Assembly (NCBI GenBank): GCA_903813345.2 | Contig: CAIIXF020000005.1 | Coordinates: forward strand, 3,978,356 to 4,042,355 | Direction of reading: 5' to 3' | DNA length: 64,000 nt | Source: Owenia fusiformis | Lineage: Eukaryota; Annelida; Polychaeta; Sabellida; Oweniidae | In this document: positions 39,101 through 50,600 of the stretch, one piece after another | How the letters are laid out: the number at the start of each line of letters is the position of its first letter | Position numbering within the stretch: the first letter of the stretch is position 1 | Program-made: the position numbers and the translations under genes | Notes under the pieces: model-generated | Database searches by the model: none | Told to the model about the DNA's origin: nothing | Seen by the model: the letters and a program-made list of their open reading frames with translations, nothing else

Positions 39101-42100
39101 TATTTTGTTCTACTTCTAATGCAAACTTCTGTTGCGTTAAAACATGGTATGTGTCTATCATAATGTGAATATACAGGGTGTCTCAAAAAAATGTACCCAA
39201 AAGTATATCAAGAGCACAGATAAACCAATCAATATTTTCAGAAATTTTTTGCATGGTCATGTAGCCAAAACATGAAAGTTTTCTCCCCAATACACCATTT
39301 GTATTTCAGTCTTGTCTTTTTGATGCTTTAACCCTTTACCTTTTACACCACATAATCGACGTAACCTCATATTTCGATGACAGCCCGTATCCTTACTGCT
39401 ACATTGTTCATCACATTTAATAATAATTCGGTGGAATGTTTTGGATTTCTCTTTGGATGTTGCCCTTAAGTTGTTCTAGGTCTTTTTGCTTGGAATAAGC
39501 ATTAAAACACTCCTTCAAATAGCCACAGAGAAAGATGTTTGAGGATGACGATGGCAGAACAAACACAGATAATCAGGTCAATTATCGGCAAATGATTCAG
39601 GAGAAACCTTCCAGAGTTAGGCAGGCAAGCCTAGAGACCAAATGATATCAAAATGAAAACACAGTGGTCTCAAATTGATACACACAACAAAAGCTACACT
39701 AGAATCTCATTTAATGCAGTTTCTTGAACCTCTGACCTCTCTGTATAGGGGAGCTCTAAGACATTGTGAGGGCCTCCCTATTCACCATATTTGACGGCCC
39801 ATACTTTTTTCTCTGAGGCTATTTGAAGGACCATTTTTATGCTAAACCCAAGCTAAGAGACCTAGAACAACTTAAGACCAGCATCCGAACAGAAATCAAA
39901 ACATTTCACCAGAAATATCAAATGTGATGAACAATATAGTAGTAAGGATGCAGACTGTCATCGAAATATGAGGTTACATTGAATATGTGGTGTAAAAGGT
40001 AACGGGCTATAGAATGAAAAAGGCAAGACTGAATTAAAAACTGTGTATAGGGGAAAAAACTTTCATCTTTTATCTTCAAGACCATGCAAAAAATGTCTGA
40101 AAATATTGATTGGTTTGTCTATGATGTTGATTTACTTTTGGGTACATTTTTTTGAGACACCCTATATTAATGTAAACGAACAGTACTGAACTTGAAGTTT
40201 TCTTGGTTGGTGTAGGCTATCATTGACTATGGAATGGATCGGAAAAAGTATGGATTGTAGCACTCTTGCTTATAACCACTGTTTATGGGTTTCCTTCTCA
40301 GGTACAAACAGAAGAATCCGTTGTGAAGCAGATGGACTTTGGTCTCAAGCGGAGGCATACTGCCAGGTGAGGTGCAACGTCCCAAAAAAGGTGAAAAACG
40401 CAGCCCTTATATCAAAATCATGCAAACATGGACTTCATGACGTGGATACGATATGCAAATTCAAATGCAACAAGGGCTATCATGTACAAGGACTGCCATT
40501 CAACAAGTAAGCTCTAGTCTAGTATACTTATCCACCAAAATCCTTTAATATGTTGTCGCCAATAACATTTTAATCTGGAAGTCATTGTAATGATAAGATA
40601 GGCCTACATTGCAAAATATTTTTCATCTGACATTTCAGGAGAATTGCAAAGCAGAAATGTGTGGAAAGTGGGAAATGGGATGGTCCAATGTGTGTCAAGG
40701 TCACATGTCCACCGATAGATGACGTTTACATGGGTCTTTATAACTGCACCAATGGCTTCAACTTCGGAAGCACATGTACATTGAAATGTCCAGAAATACC
40801 AAAGGTACCTCATTATTTATTTTATGGAGCCATTTGTTCTCCATGGTTTACATGTATATCGTTCCAAATGCACCATGGACTAACTTATGGTTCATATTTT
40901 TTCGTGCCAAAGGTACAATATGGTTCAAGGCTTGTGTCATATTGTGCCAAATGGATCATATGGTTTATGATTATATTTCAGACTATTTCGAAAACAACAT
41001 GTTCTGTGGTAGGAAGATGGAACAAGAGGATTAAAGCGTGTACATTTGGTAATGGTAGATGCTCTGCGCTCGAGAACAGTGTGCGTGGTATGAAATTCAT
41101 ATGTGGGGATAATCACATTGGTGAGTTTTGATACTTACATTTTGTGTAGTCTCATTTTTGGTATTTTTGACTGTTAAATACCTTGTCTAAATTATTTAAC
41201 ATAAGCATACAGTATCTGTATATATGATAAATTGCTATGTTGATGTACAAGCATACATAAAATGGCATTTGGATAATTTTGAAAGTTTTTTCAATGCAGT
41301 TGATGTGTCTTCTTTTAGGTAACATTTCATTTTTTATATTAAGGATCTAAATGCCAACCCGTTTGTGTCAATCCTCAATTGCAACCAATGCTGGATAATG
41401 AGAATAGAGCTACGTGGGAGAAACTGACTTCAATGAAATCTAATAGTATAACTTCCATCACGTGTACGGGACTGCTGAAATGGTATCCTCGCGTTAGTTC
41501 TATCAGATGTGAAGAAGGATGCACAGAGGTAGACTTCATTCAATAATTATTTCATCTGAGCAGTTGATATGGCCAATGTCCATATATTCTTATTTATATT
41601 TTGCTTTTTGTTGTTTTATTCAAATAAAATGTAGAATGAAACACCATGGATGAATAGTCCCGATTTATCCGATGTAGTACCCCTACTACTACCCCTTGGT
41701 TAATACATCTACATTTGTTCCCTTTATACGGACCTTTACTTTATTTACATAGTGTTAGCAATTGCATCCCTGTAACATTTGGTCTTTGGTATTTTTGAAC
41801 TTAACCAAAGGCAAAGTGAAAAATGTAAGCACAACAAAATGTGAAAATTTAATAGTGTGAAGTGTCCACCATTTTACCATTTTTGTTTCGTTACTTTGCA
41901 GGCCACTATGGGGGATGGATGGTGTGATGCTGAAAACAACAAAGCACGATGCGACTTTGACGGAGGAGACTGTTGTGAAAGTACCGTTGCTGGTCACGTG
42001 GTCAAACCTTTCCTTGACGATTGTTTGGACGCATGCAATTGCAAAGACCCGGATGCAAATAAAAATTCTCAACGAATAATGAACGATTCTATAAAACAAA

Positions 42101-42162
42101 AGAAACTAACTAAAGAAAATGAAGAAATTCTTGAATACTGGTTTAAATTATTAGATCTATAA
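27200..42162 (+). CDS. PAPPA: Pappalysin (PAPP-A type) secreted metalloprotease, 21 coding exons
   Basis: Exons: 27200-27617, 30547-31609, 31806-31951, 32305-32595, 32786-32910, 33026-33212, 33438-33567, 34085-34238, 34681-34853, 35092-35220, 35533-35621, 35817-36016, 36131-36193, 36932-37163, 37349-37586, 38899-39083, 40302-40506, 40639-40804, 40982-41120, 41344-41528, 41902-42162. All phases agree; 1592 codons, close to vertebrate PAPP-A (about 1600). Order: signal peptide (1-20), basic pro-region, LamG domain (about 90-310), LNR1 and LNR2 (about 417-477, each ending in GGDC), zinc site [11 protein letters not shown] (from 563), Met-turn NYMSYA (Met636), Cys-rich middle (ECDD..SGDGC), CCP modules (about 1160-1500), LNR3 (about 1510-1535, CDFDGGDCC). 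In vertebrates the enzyme cleaves IGF-binding proteins and LNR3 aids substrate choice; substrate here is unknown. The exon at 38899-39083 uses donor GTTTGT, so that border is less sure. PAPPA versus PAPPA2 orthology is not resolved. Confidence 0.94.
27618..30546 (+). other. Pappalysin intron 1 (2.9 kb)
   Basis: It splits the LamG domain between the first two coding exons. It holds one recognisable MITE (29040-29229) and an isolated mariner-like end (ACAGGGTGCCCCCAAAA near 30338) with no partner. Frames such as 29891-30124 have no recognised similarity. Confidence 0.6.
29040..29229. mobile_element. MITE with CACTGGCGAATCC ends, copy 1
   Basis: The ends CACTGGCGAATCC and GGATCCTCCAGTG are inverted. 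The interior is rich in GGCC and AAGGGCC, with the phrase CTCAATTAGTGGCC shared with the copy at 56638-56888. Flanks CAGCG and CAGTG may be a worn target duplication. In pappalysin intron 1. Confidence 0.7.
32364..32396 (+). other. Pappalysin zinc-binding active site
   Basis: These 11 codons encode [11 protein letters not shown], the elongated metzincin motif HExxHxxGxxH. The three His bind zinc and the Glu is the general base in the family. The downstream NYMSYA (Met codon at 32583) is the Met-turn. All residues needed for catalysis are present, so the enzyme is predicted active. Confidence 0.93.
34498..34560. repeat. Pentanucleotide array (CAATA/CAATG), pappalysin intron 8
   Basis: About a dozen units ATACA/ATGCA in a row just upstream of the exon at 34681. 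A second array of the same type lies in the next intron. Confidence 0.85.
34888..35038. repeat. Second CAATA/CAATG pentanucleotide array, pappalysin intron 9
   Basis: About 150 bp of imperfect five-base units ending roughly 55 bp before the 35092 acceptor. Same unit and strand as the array at 34498-34560, on the other side of the 173-bp exon. Confidence 0.85.
36194..36931 (+). other. Pappalysin intron 13, nothing recognised
   Basis: Unique-looking AT-rich intron of 738 bp. Vertebrate pappalysins carry extra residues at this point in the protein; I found no exon for them here, so that segment appears shorter in this gene. Confidence 0.4.
37587..38898 (+). other. Pappalysin intron 15, nothing recognised
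   Basis: A 1.3-kb intron with no coding exon that keeps phase and no clear element ends. Confidence 0.4.
39174..40164. mobile_element. Foldback element built from two mariner-like 3' ends, pappalysin intron 16
   Basis: Inverted ends CAGGGTGTCTCAAAAAAATG and its near-complement at 40164 are flanked by TA. The arms extend over 300 bp (39174 to about 39500; about 39840-40164). Read on the plus strand, the right arm and the DNA before it give a broken mariner transposase C-terminus: a [11 protein letters not shown] region, a stop, [20 protein letters not shown] and [10 protein letters not shown] then a stop. The left arm carries the last part in reverse. So two inverted copies of one transposon end form the element. 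Confidence 0.75.
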
Positions 42163-42903
42163 AGGTTGCCTTATGCTGGGTGGTGTTAGGGATATTCCTT
42201 GCAAGTCCATTTCTCTCTTGATATGATAGCTATAACCATTTATATCATATCCATATTTAGCAACATGAGAAATTCTTTAGTACAGTCAAATCTGATAATC
42301 TTAAAATGAAATGCTTATTTCAGCAGATAGTATCCTATTTTGGGCAAGATTATTAAAGTTTATAGTCGATGACACCACTTCATGTGTAAAATCGTACAAG
42401 ATGGCAACCTGCTTGAAATGAGTGCTGCATTTTAAATGCATTTCAAAACATTTTCCCATAAGGTAAGTATGCATACTATAGCTACTATATCAACAGAGAA
42501 ATGAGCGACAGATATATTTTCGTTTAATAAACGTTATAAATAAGTATATGTAGTTGTAATATATGAAAAAGTAGAAGTTTGCACACACAATGCAATCGCG
42601 TTTGATCTCAAATATTGTAGCAGCACAATCATCATTAGACTATGTCCTAATATCAGTGTATTTTTATATTGTTAATATCAATGACTAAAATAATTGTACA
42701 ACTAAAAATGTTTTAGGCCTATATACCGGAGTACATTTTTAATTGAGTTTATTTTCAAATACACTGTTGCCATTTAATTGACCAATTATCCACAATTATA
42801 ACAACAGTGCATTTGGTAATAAAGATAAACAAAACGATTGTATATAGTTTTAAGATTAATGCATCAATTTATGCGTTGGTGTGTTATTGTGTCTTGTTCT
42901 TTT

Positions 42904-42938
42904 AATAAACAGATTTATTTTTAATAAACAGCTTTATT
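42904..42938. terminator. Convergent polyadenylation signals of pappalysin and the 43-46 kb gene
   Basis: AATAAA occurs on the plus strand at 42904-42909 and 42923-42928, about 740 bp after the pappalysin stop. On the minus strand it occurs at 42914-42919 and 42933-42938, 30-55 bp after the stop of the convergent prokineticin-like gene. The four signals interleave in 35 bp, so the two transcripts probably overlap or abut at their 3' ends. Confidence 0.6.
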
Positions 42939-42967
42939 TTCTTAAATTCAATCTCGGATATCGGCTA

Positions 42968-45900
42968 TTACTTTCCTTTCAAAGCCTCGCATTTCGTTTC
43001 CCCCTTGAATCTTCTCTTTGGTTGGCACGTCCCTGTAAATGAATAGCATGCAATTTCATATTTATCTAATAAGTAGCATTTAGAAATGGTAGAAATTCGA
43101 TGGTTTAAAAGGACTCAATGTTCTTACCATTCCCATTTCTGGTTTCATACCATAACTTACCCATTGGTCCAAGTGGTATGTCCGTCATACCATTAGGCGT
43201 ACATTTCAAGCCCCTCACACATGGGCATTCCCCTATAAACACCCTACCACTAGGAGGATATCTCTTGTTTCCGTTTCTCATTAGGCAACCTGAATTTGAA
43301 TTGTTGCCTCGTAAATGAAAGTAAATAAAAGCGATCCCATTTCAGTTCAAATCCGAATCGAAATAGATGTCAAATATCAATTCAAACTTATAATTTTAAC
43401 TTATATCATCATAAAGTTTATTGAATATCCAATATTGCTCATCTTCGTTTACTCGAATAAAGCGTGCGAAGATGGTGTTTTGGGAATTGCCAATGGTTAT
43501 ATCCTGTCATTGGCGCCGTACGAAATCAGAACTACATACCTTCATCACATATTCCACGTTTCTCGCAGAATGCCTGAGGCTGCCTTTCTTCAATGCCTCT
43601 CTTGCCTATGGGCCGATGAATAGATAAGCAACACTCGTCCGTTTTGCACTGTTTCTGACTGGTACATGGTGTTTTTTCTTCGACGGTTGGTTGGCATTCA
43701 CCTGTTCAAGAGTTCACCATAATAATAAAGTAACATATGTCTAACCCTATTATAGGTGGAAGAGTGAAAACTACTAAATATGCAGACACATTCGCCAATG
43801 GAAAATCCTTCACCGTTTTAACGTTAATATAATGACTTCTCTTCAATAGTTTGTAGTGTTTTATGAGACACAGTTAACACTTCTTGTTACGTACCATGTT
43901 CTCCTAATGGAATTGCAACCATTCCATTCCCGTGACAAGTAAAGCCATTCGAACACGGACAAAACTTTTCAAACGTTAGTAAGTCTGCATCATTGTGCTC
44001 AACGATACATTCTATAAAGACATGCAAATGAATTTTTAATTAAATTTAATTGGTATTCCCGCTTGTGAGCTGTAAATCGTAGTTTCAGAACAACCACAAG
44101 TTGACCGATCCTCTATTTACTCGTTCCTAAAAATACTAGAAGATCCAGAAAATTGAATGACTCACGTGCACCATTTACCCCATTGTCCTGACATACACAA
44201 GGCTCAATCTGCCTCTTGCCTTTGCGCATGAGTGGACATCTGCAGCACTGGGTGTTCAGACAATCTCCATTGTCTTTACACACCTTTTGAACAGGCCTGC
44301 ATTGACCTACAAGAATATTTCCACTTTGTCTTATCATAACATCACTCTCTTGCCCGAAATATGGCACAACATTTATCGTAATTTTTCTCACTCAATTATT
44401 TTCAAAATATGAACGTTTTCCATCTAAAACAAAACTTATTATATAAGTTTCCTTTTCAGTGTCTGAATGTATGGGATTTTCTTTGATAAACATATATTGT
44501 TGAATACTGTATAAGTTGTATTAATCCGAGTGGTTAATTTGCCGAATGGTCAAATTTCATCAATTTCCTACACTCCCCTCCATAAGTTTGGCAACCTTTT
44601 TTCCACATTGTTATTTAATTAACCGGCGATGAAATAACTTATAATATTGATGGAAACGTAAAATATTTCTGTGTAGAAAATTGAATTGTCTAACTTTTTT
44701 GAACGCTAAGTGTTTAGTTTATTTGATGAATATTAAAGTTACAGTGCTTCAAAGTCATTTTTGAAAATAATTTTTCGCCTCCTGTGTTATTTCAATGGGA
44801 GAGGTTTTTTGAAAAACAATTTTGACTTTAAAGCCCTATAACTTTGTTGAACCTGAAGAAACATATCAATTTTTTGTTAAATAAAGTTAGCAGATTCAAT
44901 TGCCTGCCTAACTCATATTTTTTGCAAGGACTCTGATTGATGGATATTCTGTCATATGACTTACGGCAAACCTACCATTTCCCATTGGTTAACATGGGAA
45001 TGTCGATTTTCAAAAATTCATCAAATTTATCATCAATTTTCGACCTGTTGTAATTGAGGAAAAAAAATATAGAAAATTTGGAGGTATTGAAATTAAAGTC
45101 AAATTACGTTCCCATCAATAGTATAAGTATTTTCATCGCAGGTTAAGTAAATAAAAATTCAAAGGTAAAGAGGCTTTAACACATAGTTCAATGGGGGAAA
45201 AAAGGTTGCCAAACTTATGGAGGGGAGTGTAATTTCAATTTTCCTAATCACAAGAAACTTCCCATTGGATAACATTGTGAAGACAGTATTTCCGACATTT
45301 AATTTTCCGAACCTGGCAAAAATTAGGCGATAGGCAAATTAAATGATTGGGCAAAAGTACCACTTAACAGTATTCTCTATGTTCATTATAATCATGGCGG
45401 TAGAGCCCATGTTATAATGAACTTATAAGAGGAACCATGGCCCTTGTGTCAATGAACAATTTTTACAGTGAAATGAGTTTCTAATAAGAACACTATGCAA
45501 ATTTCATACCATGTTCTCCTAAAGGAACTTCAACCATTCCATTCCCGTGACAAGTAAAGCCATTCGAACACGGACAGAATTTTTCAAACGTCAGTAAGTC
45601 TGCATCATTGTGCTCAACGATACATTCTACAAAGACATGAAAATGGATTTTTAATCAAAAATTGGTATACCCGCTTGTGAGCTGTAAATCGTAGTTTCAG
45701 AACAGCCACAAGTTGACCGATCAGCTTTAATTTACCCGTGCCTCAAAACTGTTATTCGATTTAACAAAGTGAATAACTCACATGCACCATTTACCCCATT
45801 GTCCTGACATACACACGGCTCAATCTGCCTCTTGCCTTTGCGCATGAGTGGACATCTGCAGCACTGGGTGTTAAGACAATCTCCATTATCTTTACACACC

Positions 45901-45980
45901 TTTTGAATTTGTGTACATTGACCTACATTGACCGCGATGTAGAAAACTAAGATAGCACTGAAATATTTAGTCATCACCAT
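42968..45980 (-). CDS. Prokineticin-like multi-domain secreted protein, gene 3 (three A+B pairs, apparently interrupted)
   Basis: Exons, right to left: 45980-45782 (signal peptide plus A1), 45626-45510 (B1), 44306-44166 (A2), 44011-43895 (B2), 43701-43540 (A3), 43289-43161 (B3), 43032-42968 (basic tail, stop TAA). A halves carry C-x5-C-x4-CC; B halves carry C...CPC-x5-C. Together they give the Cys spacing of the prokineticin/colipase (AVIT) fold, known in vertebrate prokineticins and invertebrate astakines. Internal exons are phase 1-1. The junction A1 to B1 joins T with AA and makes a TAA stop, where other pairs have CAA or AAA. So the full product cannot be made unless B1 is skipped (A1 to A2 gives TGT in frame). 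The signal peptide is in the same exon as A1, unlike in the sister genes. Possibly a decaying gene or a single-half product. Confidence 0.72.
43895..45626 (-). repeat. Duplicated A-intron-B blocks within gene 3, also found in gene 2
   Basis: The B exons at 45626 and 44011 and the A exons at 45906-45782 and 44306-44166, with parts of the introns between (GTGAGTTATTC, GATCGGTCAACTTG), are near-identical. They are also close to the blocks at 50797-50937/50527-50643 and 50215-50355/49469-49585. Confidence 0.8.
44571..45229. mobile_element. Tc1/mariner-like MITE between B1 and A2 of gene 3
   Basis: The 659-bp element has inverted ends CACTCCCCTCCATAAGTTTG and complement, with more than 30 bases near-perfect and weaker pairing further in. 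TA flanks both sides (44569-44570 and 45230-45231). No transposase. It lies in a gene 3 intron that is short in the paralogous copies. Confidence 0.88.
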
Positions 45981-47678
45981 TCCTGCTCGGTATGTTAATA
46001 TCCAAAGTGATTTGCGATTGATTTATAAAGCTCAAGGCTGATCAAATATCTGAACAAATAGACAATGGGTCCTATTAATAAACGAAACGTCCATTTTACA
46101 AATGTCATGATGATATTGTATTATTATTATTTATTTTAATAATATTTTATTCTGAAATGTTATTTTATGTGCAATTAATAAGTGCATGTCATATCGTGTG
46201 GTTGGGATATAGAGAAATGCTTACTCTTTAATACAATTAACGTCCTGTTTATGGCTTTCATTTAATTCAGTGTTTGATTGTATTTCAAAGTATTCCATAA
46301 AACGCATTTCATTTCAAATTTACATGTTTATTGTTACATCCATAATGGTATGAAAATAAAATTGTAAGTTCAATATCGTGATAAGTAACCGTTTTCTATA
46401 TACATCTCATGTTTGTATTGCTGTAAATGTACTGTGTATCAATGAAAGGATGAACGATTTTTGTAGACATCGCATTCGGTGATGCATTTAGTAATGCATA
46501 TTTTGAACGTATTCTTTGCAAATTGATCAAAAATTTAAAGCCAATTGAAAACCACCTAATATGTTCTACTTAAGCCATTATATTGTATTTTTAATTTGCG
46601 GTTACGCCAAAAAATGATTGACGGTTACGCGAACCTCGTTCAAATTTGTATCCCAGATTCATTGTTATTAATTTTGTCATATTCATCAGTACTTGATGCT
46701 AATTCTTCTCTTGCCTCTTCATTGCTATCTTTTTGACTTAAATTGGTTTCATTAATAAAGCAAGACACAATTTTTTCTTTGCCCTATAGAGGCTCAAACA
46801 AGAGCGTCTCTTGCGATTCCTGAAAACAAATATAAGCAATTCAATATTTCATTTCTTACCCATTATAACAATTACATGGAAAGAGGCTATCCGAACTAGC
46901 AACCTTAATTTGAAAGATGTACATGCACGTAACCGTCCGCTAAATATCTAATGTACATCTAATACAATACTTTACCGTCCATAGAATTCATACGTAGTCG
47001 TCTAACGACATTGCGTTTGAAACCTTATTGTTTACAATATGACCACGTTCCTGTTCTGGATTTGTCATTTTATGGCTTGTTTATACACAGTTTACTTAAT
47101 GTTAATAGTTTGAGTGGCTCTTGGGCACATATACTGAGAAATCACGAGAATGAACTAAAAAATATGAACTTGGACATCTCAGTCGGTAAGTTTACAGCTT
47201 ATATTCCGCTTCTAGTAAACCACCTGGCAGATTTGACCCAGTCTTTATAACCATCCATATATACGTCACCGAATGGAACTAGTTAAAAAGGAAATCTTAT
47301 CTGTGAATCTTGCCTACAGGCGAGAAAGAGGACATGCTGTCTTTCGCATCCGCCATTTTTTGTTATCGTTACCGCAAAATTTTGCAAATCGCCTTGACGT
47401 AACCGTCATGCTATAACACCGTGATTACTAAGTATTTTGCTTTCCGCTGCTTCAGAACAAAGCTTAGTTAAAAATAGTTCTAGGTTTTAATTATTGATTT
47501 TCATTCAGTTAAATTAAAAGAGAAAGCTTATTAAAACCTGACTAGTTAAATTACGATGAAGGAGTTTATATTTTAGGAGTTATTCATATAAAAATACATT
47601 TACATGTATTTCAAAATCAGTCTATGTCAGTTTATGTCTTTGTATTATGTTTAGATAAATCATGGACGTCCCTTTGTA
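45981..47678. other. Intergenic region between genes 3 and 2 of the cluster
   Basis: The first part upstream of 45980 is the probable promoter of gene 3. About 47490-47678 is the 3' flank of gene 2 and is homologous to 55610-55784, the 3' flank of gene 1. The frame at 47011-47250 has no recognised similarity. Confidence 0.4.
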
Positions 47679-50600
47679 TTATCCTCTCAACTTTTTGCAC
47701 TTCCGTTCTCTAAATTTTCTTCTCTTTGGTTCACATGTTCCTGAAATTTTAAAATCTTATTGATTAAAATTGAATACGATTGTTTGAATTAGAATTTAAC
47801 TTATTTATCTATTCAAAAGCATCCACAGACTATGCTCTTTCATGACATAACTTACCCATTGGTCCAAGTGGTATGTCCGTCATACCATTAGGCGTACATT
47901 TCAAGCCTTTCGCACATGGGCATTCCCCTACAAACACCTTACCACTTTCAGGTCGTTTTCTGTTTCCGTTGTTCATCAGACAACCTGGATATGAATTGAT
48001 TTTGTCCGAGTTGTTTTGAAAATGAAGAATTTATTGACAATACGGTTCGACCACAGAGTATGATTCAATATATATTAATTCTGTGGTCCTGTTTATAAAA
48101 ACATTTTAGTTAGTCAATGTCTGTTGCTTTATTTTCGGTTGTCCATTATGCTTTCTCGTGATTGACTACGTGAAACCAAAATAAGCATACATACCCTCGT
48201 TACATATTCCACGTTTCTCACAATAAGCCTGGGGCTGTTCTTCAAGGCCTCTTTTGCCTATAGGTCGATGAATAGATAAGCAACACTCGTCCTTCTTGCA
48301 CTGTTTCCGACTGGTACAAGGGGTTCTTGTCTCCACGGGTGGTAGAATTGGTCTCCCTCTGGCAAGATCCCCCGCGGCCATGCATTTACCTTTAGCAAAG
48401 TGAGACCTAGTGATTTTTGTAGGCCTGATGACTACAAAATAACTATTATTGCAACACATGTGCAATAGCGTGCGATGTTGTGAATGGTTTGCCGGATAAA
48501 AGGGAGCTTGCTTGAAATCTACTCGTAATATCATGGTCGAGAGGGACTGAATTTAAATTTTCGGGGATGGTTCTTCGTGAATCATGATATTTTCTAACTT
48601 TGGCCTCAGTCTATAGGCATATTGTTATCATTCTCAGGGATGGGATATTATCCACCCTGTCTCTTGTTTGTTCATTGCAGTTATGGAGGAAATTGCTGTC
48701 TTACCATATTCCCCTAATGGTATCTCATGCTTGTTATTTCCCAAGCACAACAGTCTTGGTCCACATGGACAGAACATTTCGTAAGTCTCATGAGTTGTTT
48801 GCATATGTTCAACGATACAAGCTGAAAGGAAACAAACATGACAGCAGAAATTCAATTGTCTCATAAACTTTGCCCTCAAGTCGACAGGGGTCTGTATTCC
48901 TCGGATATTAGGGACCGTTTATCTATCCGGTAGGCATTTTTCAACTGATTGTCGGGATATGAAGTGTGTTCTGCCTCTTCCGGCCTTTTTTATGAAGGGG
49001 GTATTAGACATTGTTTCTTTTCATGCTAGTTCATTGTTTTTGGATATATGGGGTTTGTTTTTCTAATGACTGGTATACACATAGAGTTTGCTTTTTCTTG
49101 CTAGGTTCCATTGCAACTTTTGGTCCTCTTCATTTGGTTCCTGTTCTTAGATATTATGCTTACTGCCATGTCTTTTGCCGACGTCTGCACACACACACTT
49201 TTGTTGGATCTGCATCTTGCCCTTGCGCATAAGTGGGCATTTGCAGCACTGTCCTTCTCCACAGTCATAAGAATCCTCGCATTCTTTTTCAACAGGTGTT
49301 CCCTCAACCGCCATACATTCACCTGTTATATGATTTTTGATATGATGGTCAGAAGCATTTGGTTATTATGTGATGATTATAACGTATATTGAAATGCTCC
49401 CTTACGAATATTATACATTCAAAAGTACAGTGACCTTATTACTCTTTTAAGAATATAATATTTCTTACCATGTTCTCCTAAAGGAATTTCTTTTATTCCA
49501 TTCCCGTGACAAGTAAAGCCATTCGAACACGGACAAAATTTTTCAAACGTCAGTAAGACTGCAGCATTATGCTCAACGATACATTCTACAGTCATGTAAA
49601 TGGATTTATGTAATGGATTCTTTCGTATTAGGGTATTAGGTGGAATAACGGCCAAAAGCCGAAGGGCAGAGGCCATTATTTTTCCTAAGACGAATGGTTC
49701 ATCTAACTTAAACCCCTTACTGACTTCCATGAAAGGTAAATGATCCATGATACAAACTAGGTTACACTTCACAATTCAACTGGAAGATTTGATTTCTATA
49801 ATTGAGTGAGTTGATAAGTAAGTGAGTGGGGTGTAATAAGTTCAGCTTCATTGCACTGCATGTAATACTGCTCAATACTGCGGGTAACGAGTACTAACGA
49901 CACAAAATAATAAACTGTTTTATTGTAAAGAATACACAAAAGAAGAGTACATGTACATTTACATATTGTTTTTAAATGATGGAAACTATCAAAAACTGAC
50001 AGCTTGCCAATTGACCATTACAAACAATAAAAACGAATGTAATCTTCTTTTACTACAGCTGTACATTCTTAAACTAAACTACTGCTCATCCATTTGTATG
50101 GCTACCTAATTGAGGTTTTAAACTAGGTATTTTCACTCGTGTGCAGTTGACCGATCATCAACCTATACCCGTACCTCAAAACTGAACTTTAATTCAACTA
50201 ATCAAATAACTCACTGTCGCCATCTACCCCATGGTCCTGACATACACAAGGCTCAATCTGCCTCTTGCCTTTGCGCATGAGCGGACATCTGCAGCACTGG
50301 GTGTTCAAACAATCTCCATTATTTCTACACACCTTTTGAATTGGCTTGCATTTACCTAATGTAAAAAGAGCAAAATCCTGCGAGCACCGCCGGACACTAA
50401 CCGCCGAGCACCGTTCACAAAAAAGATGGAATGGAGACCGTTACCATGTGTGACCACTTGTGGTGGTAACATAAAAAGTAGTCATGACCTAATTAATTAA
50501 CGTTCCATATAAAAAATAAATCATACCATGCTCTCCCAGAGGAACTTCTTTCATTCCATTCCCGTGACAAGTAAACCCATTCGAACACGGACAAAATCTT

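Noticed and set aside
44113-44391. Independent gene starting at a Met upstream of A2 in gene 3
   Set aside because: The N-terminal extension reads through the intron and lacks a signal peptide; the TTCTTGTAG acceptor fits the module pattern.
46590-47410. Possible inverted-repeat element with TGACGGTTACG near both ends
   Set aside because: Only about 11 bases match at each side and there is no target duplication; could be chance.
49011-49232. Hydrophobic plus-strand frame that resembles a membrane protein
   Set aside because: It lies in a dispersed repeat (reverse copy at 63478) and overlaps the A4 exon of gene 2 on the other strand.
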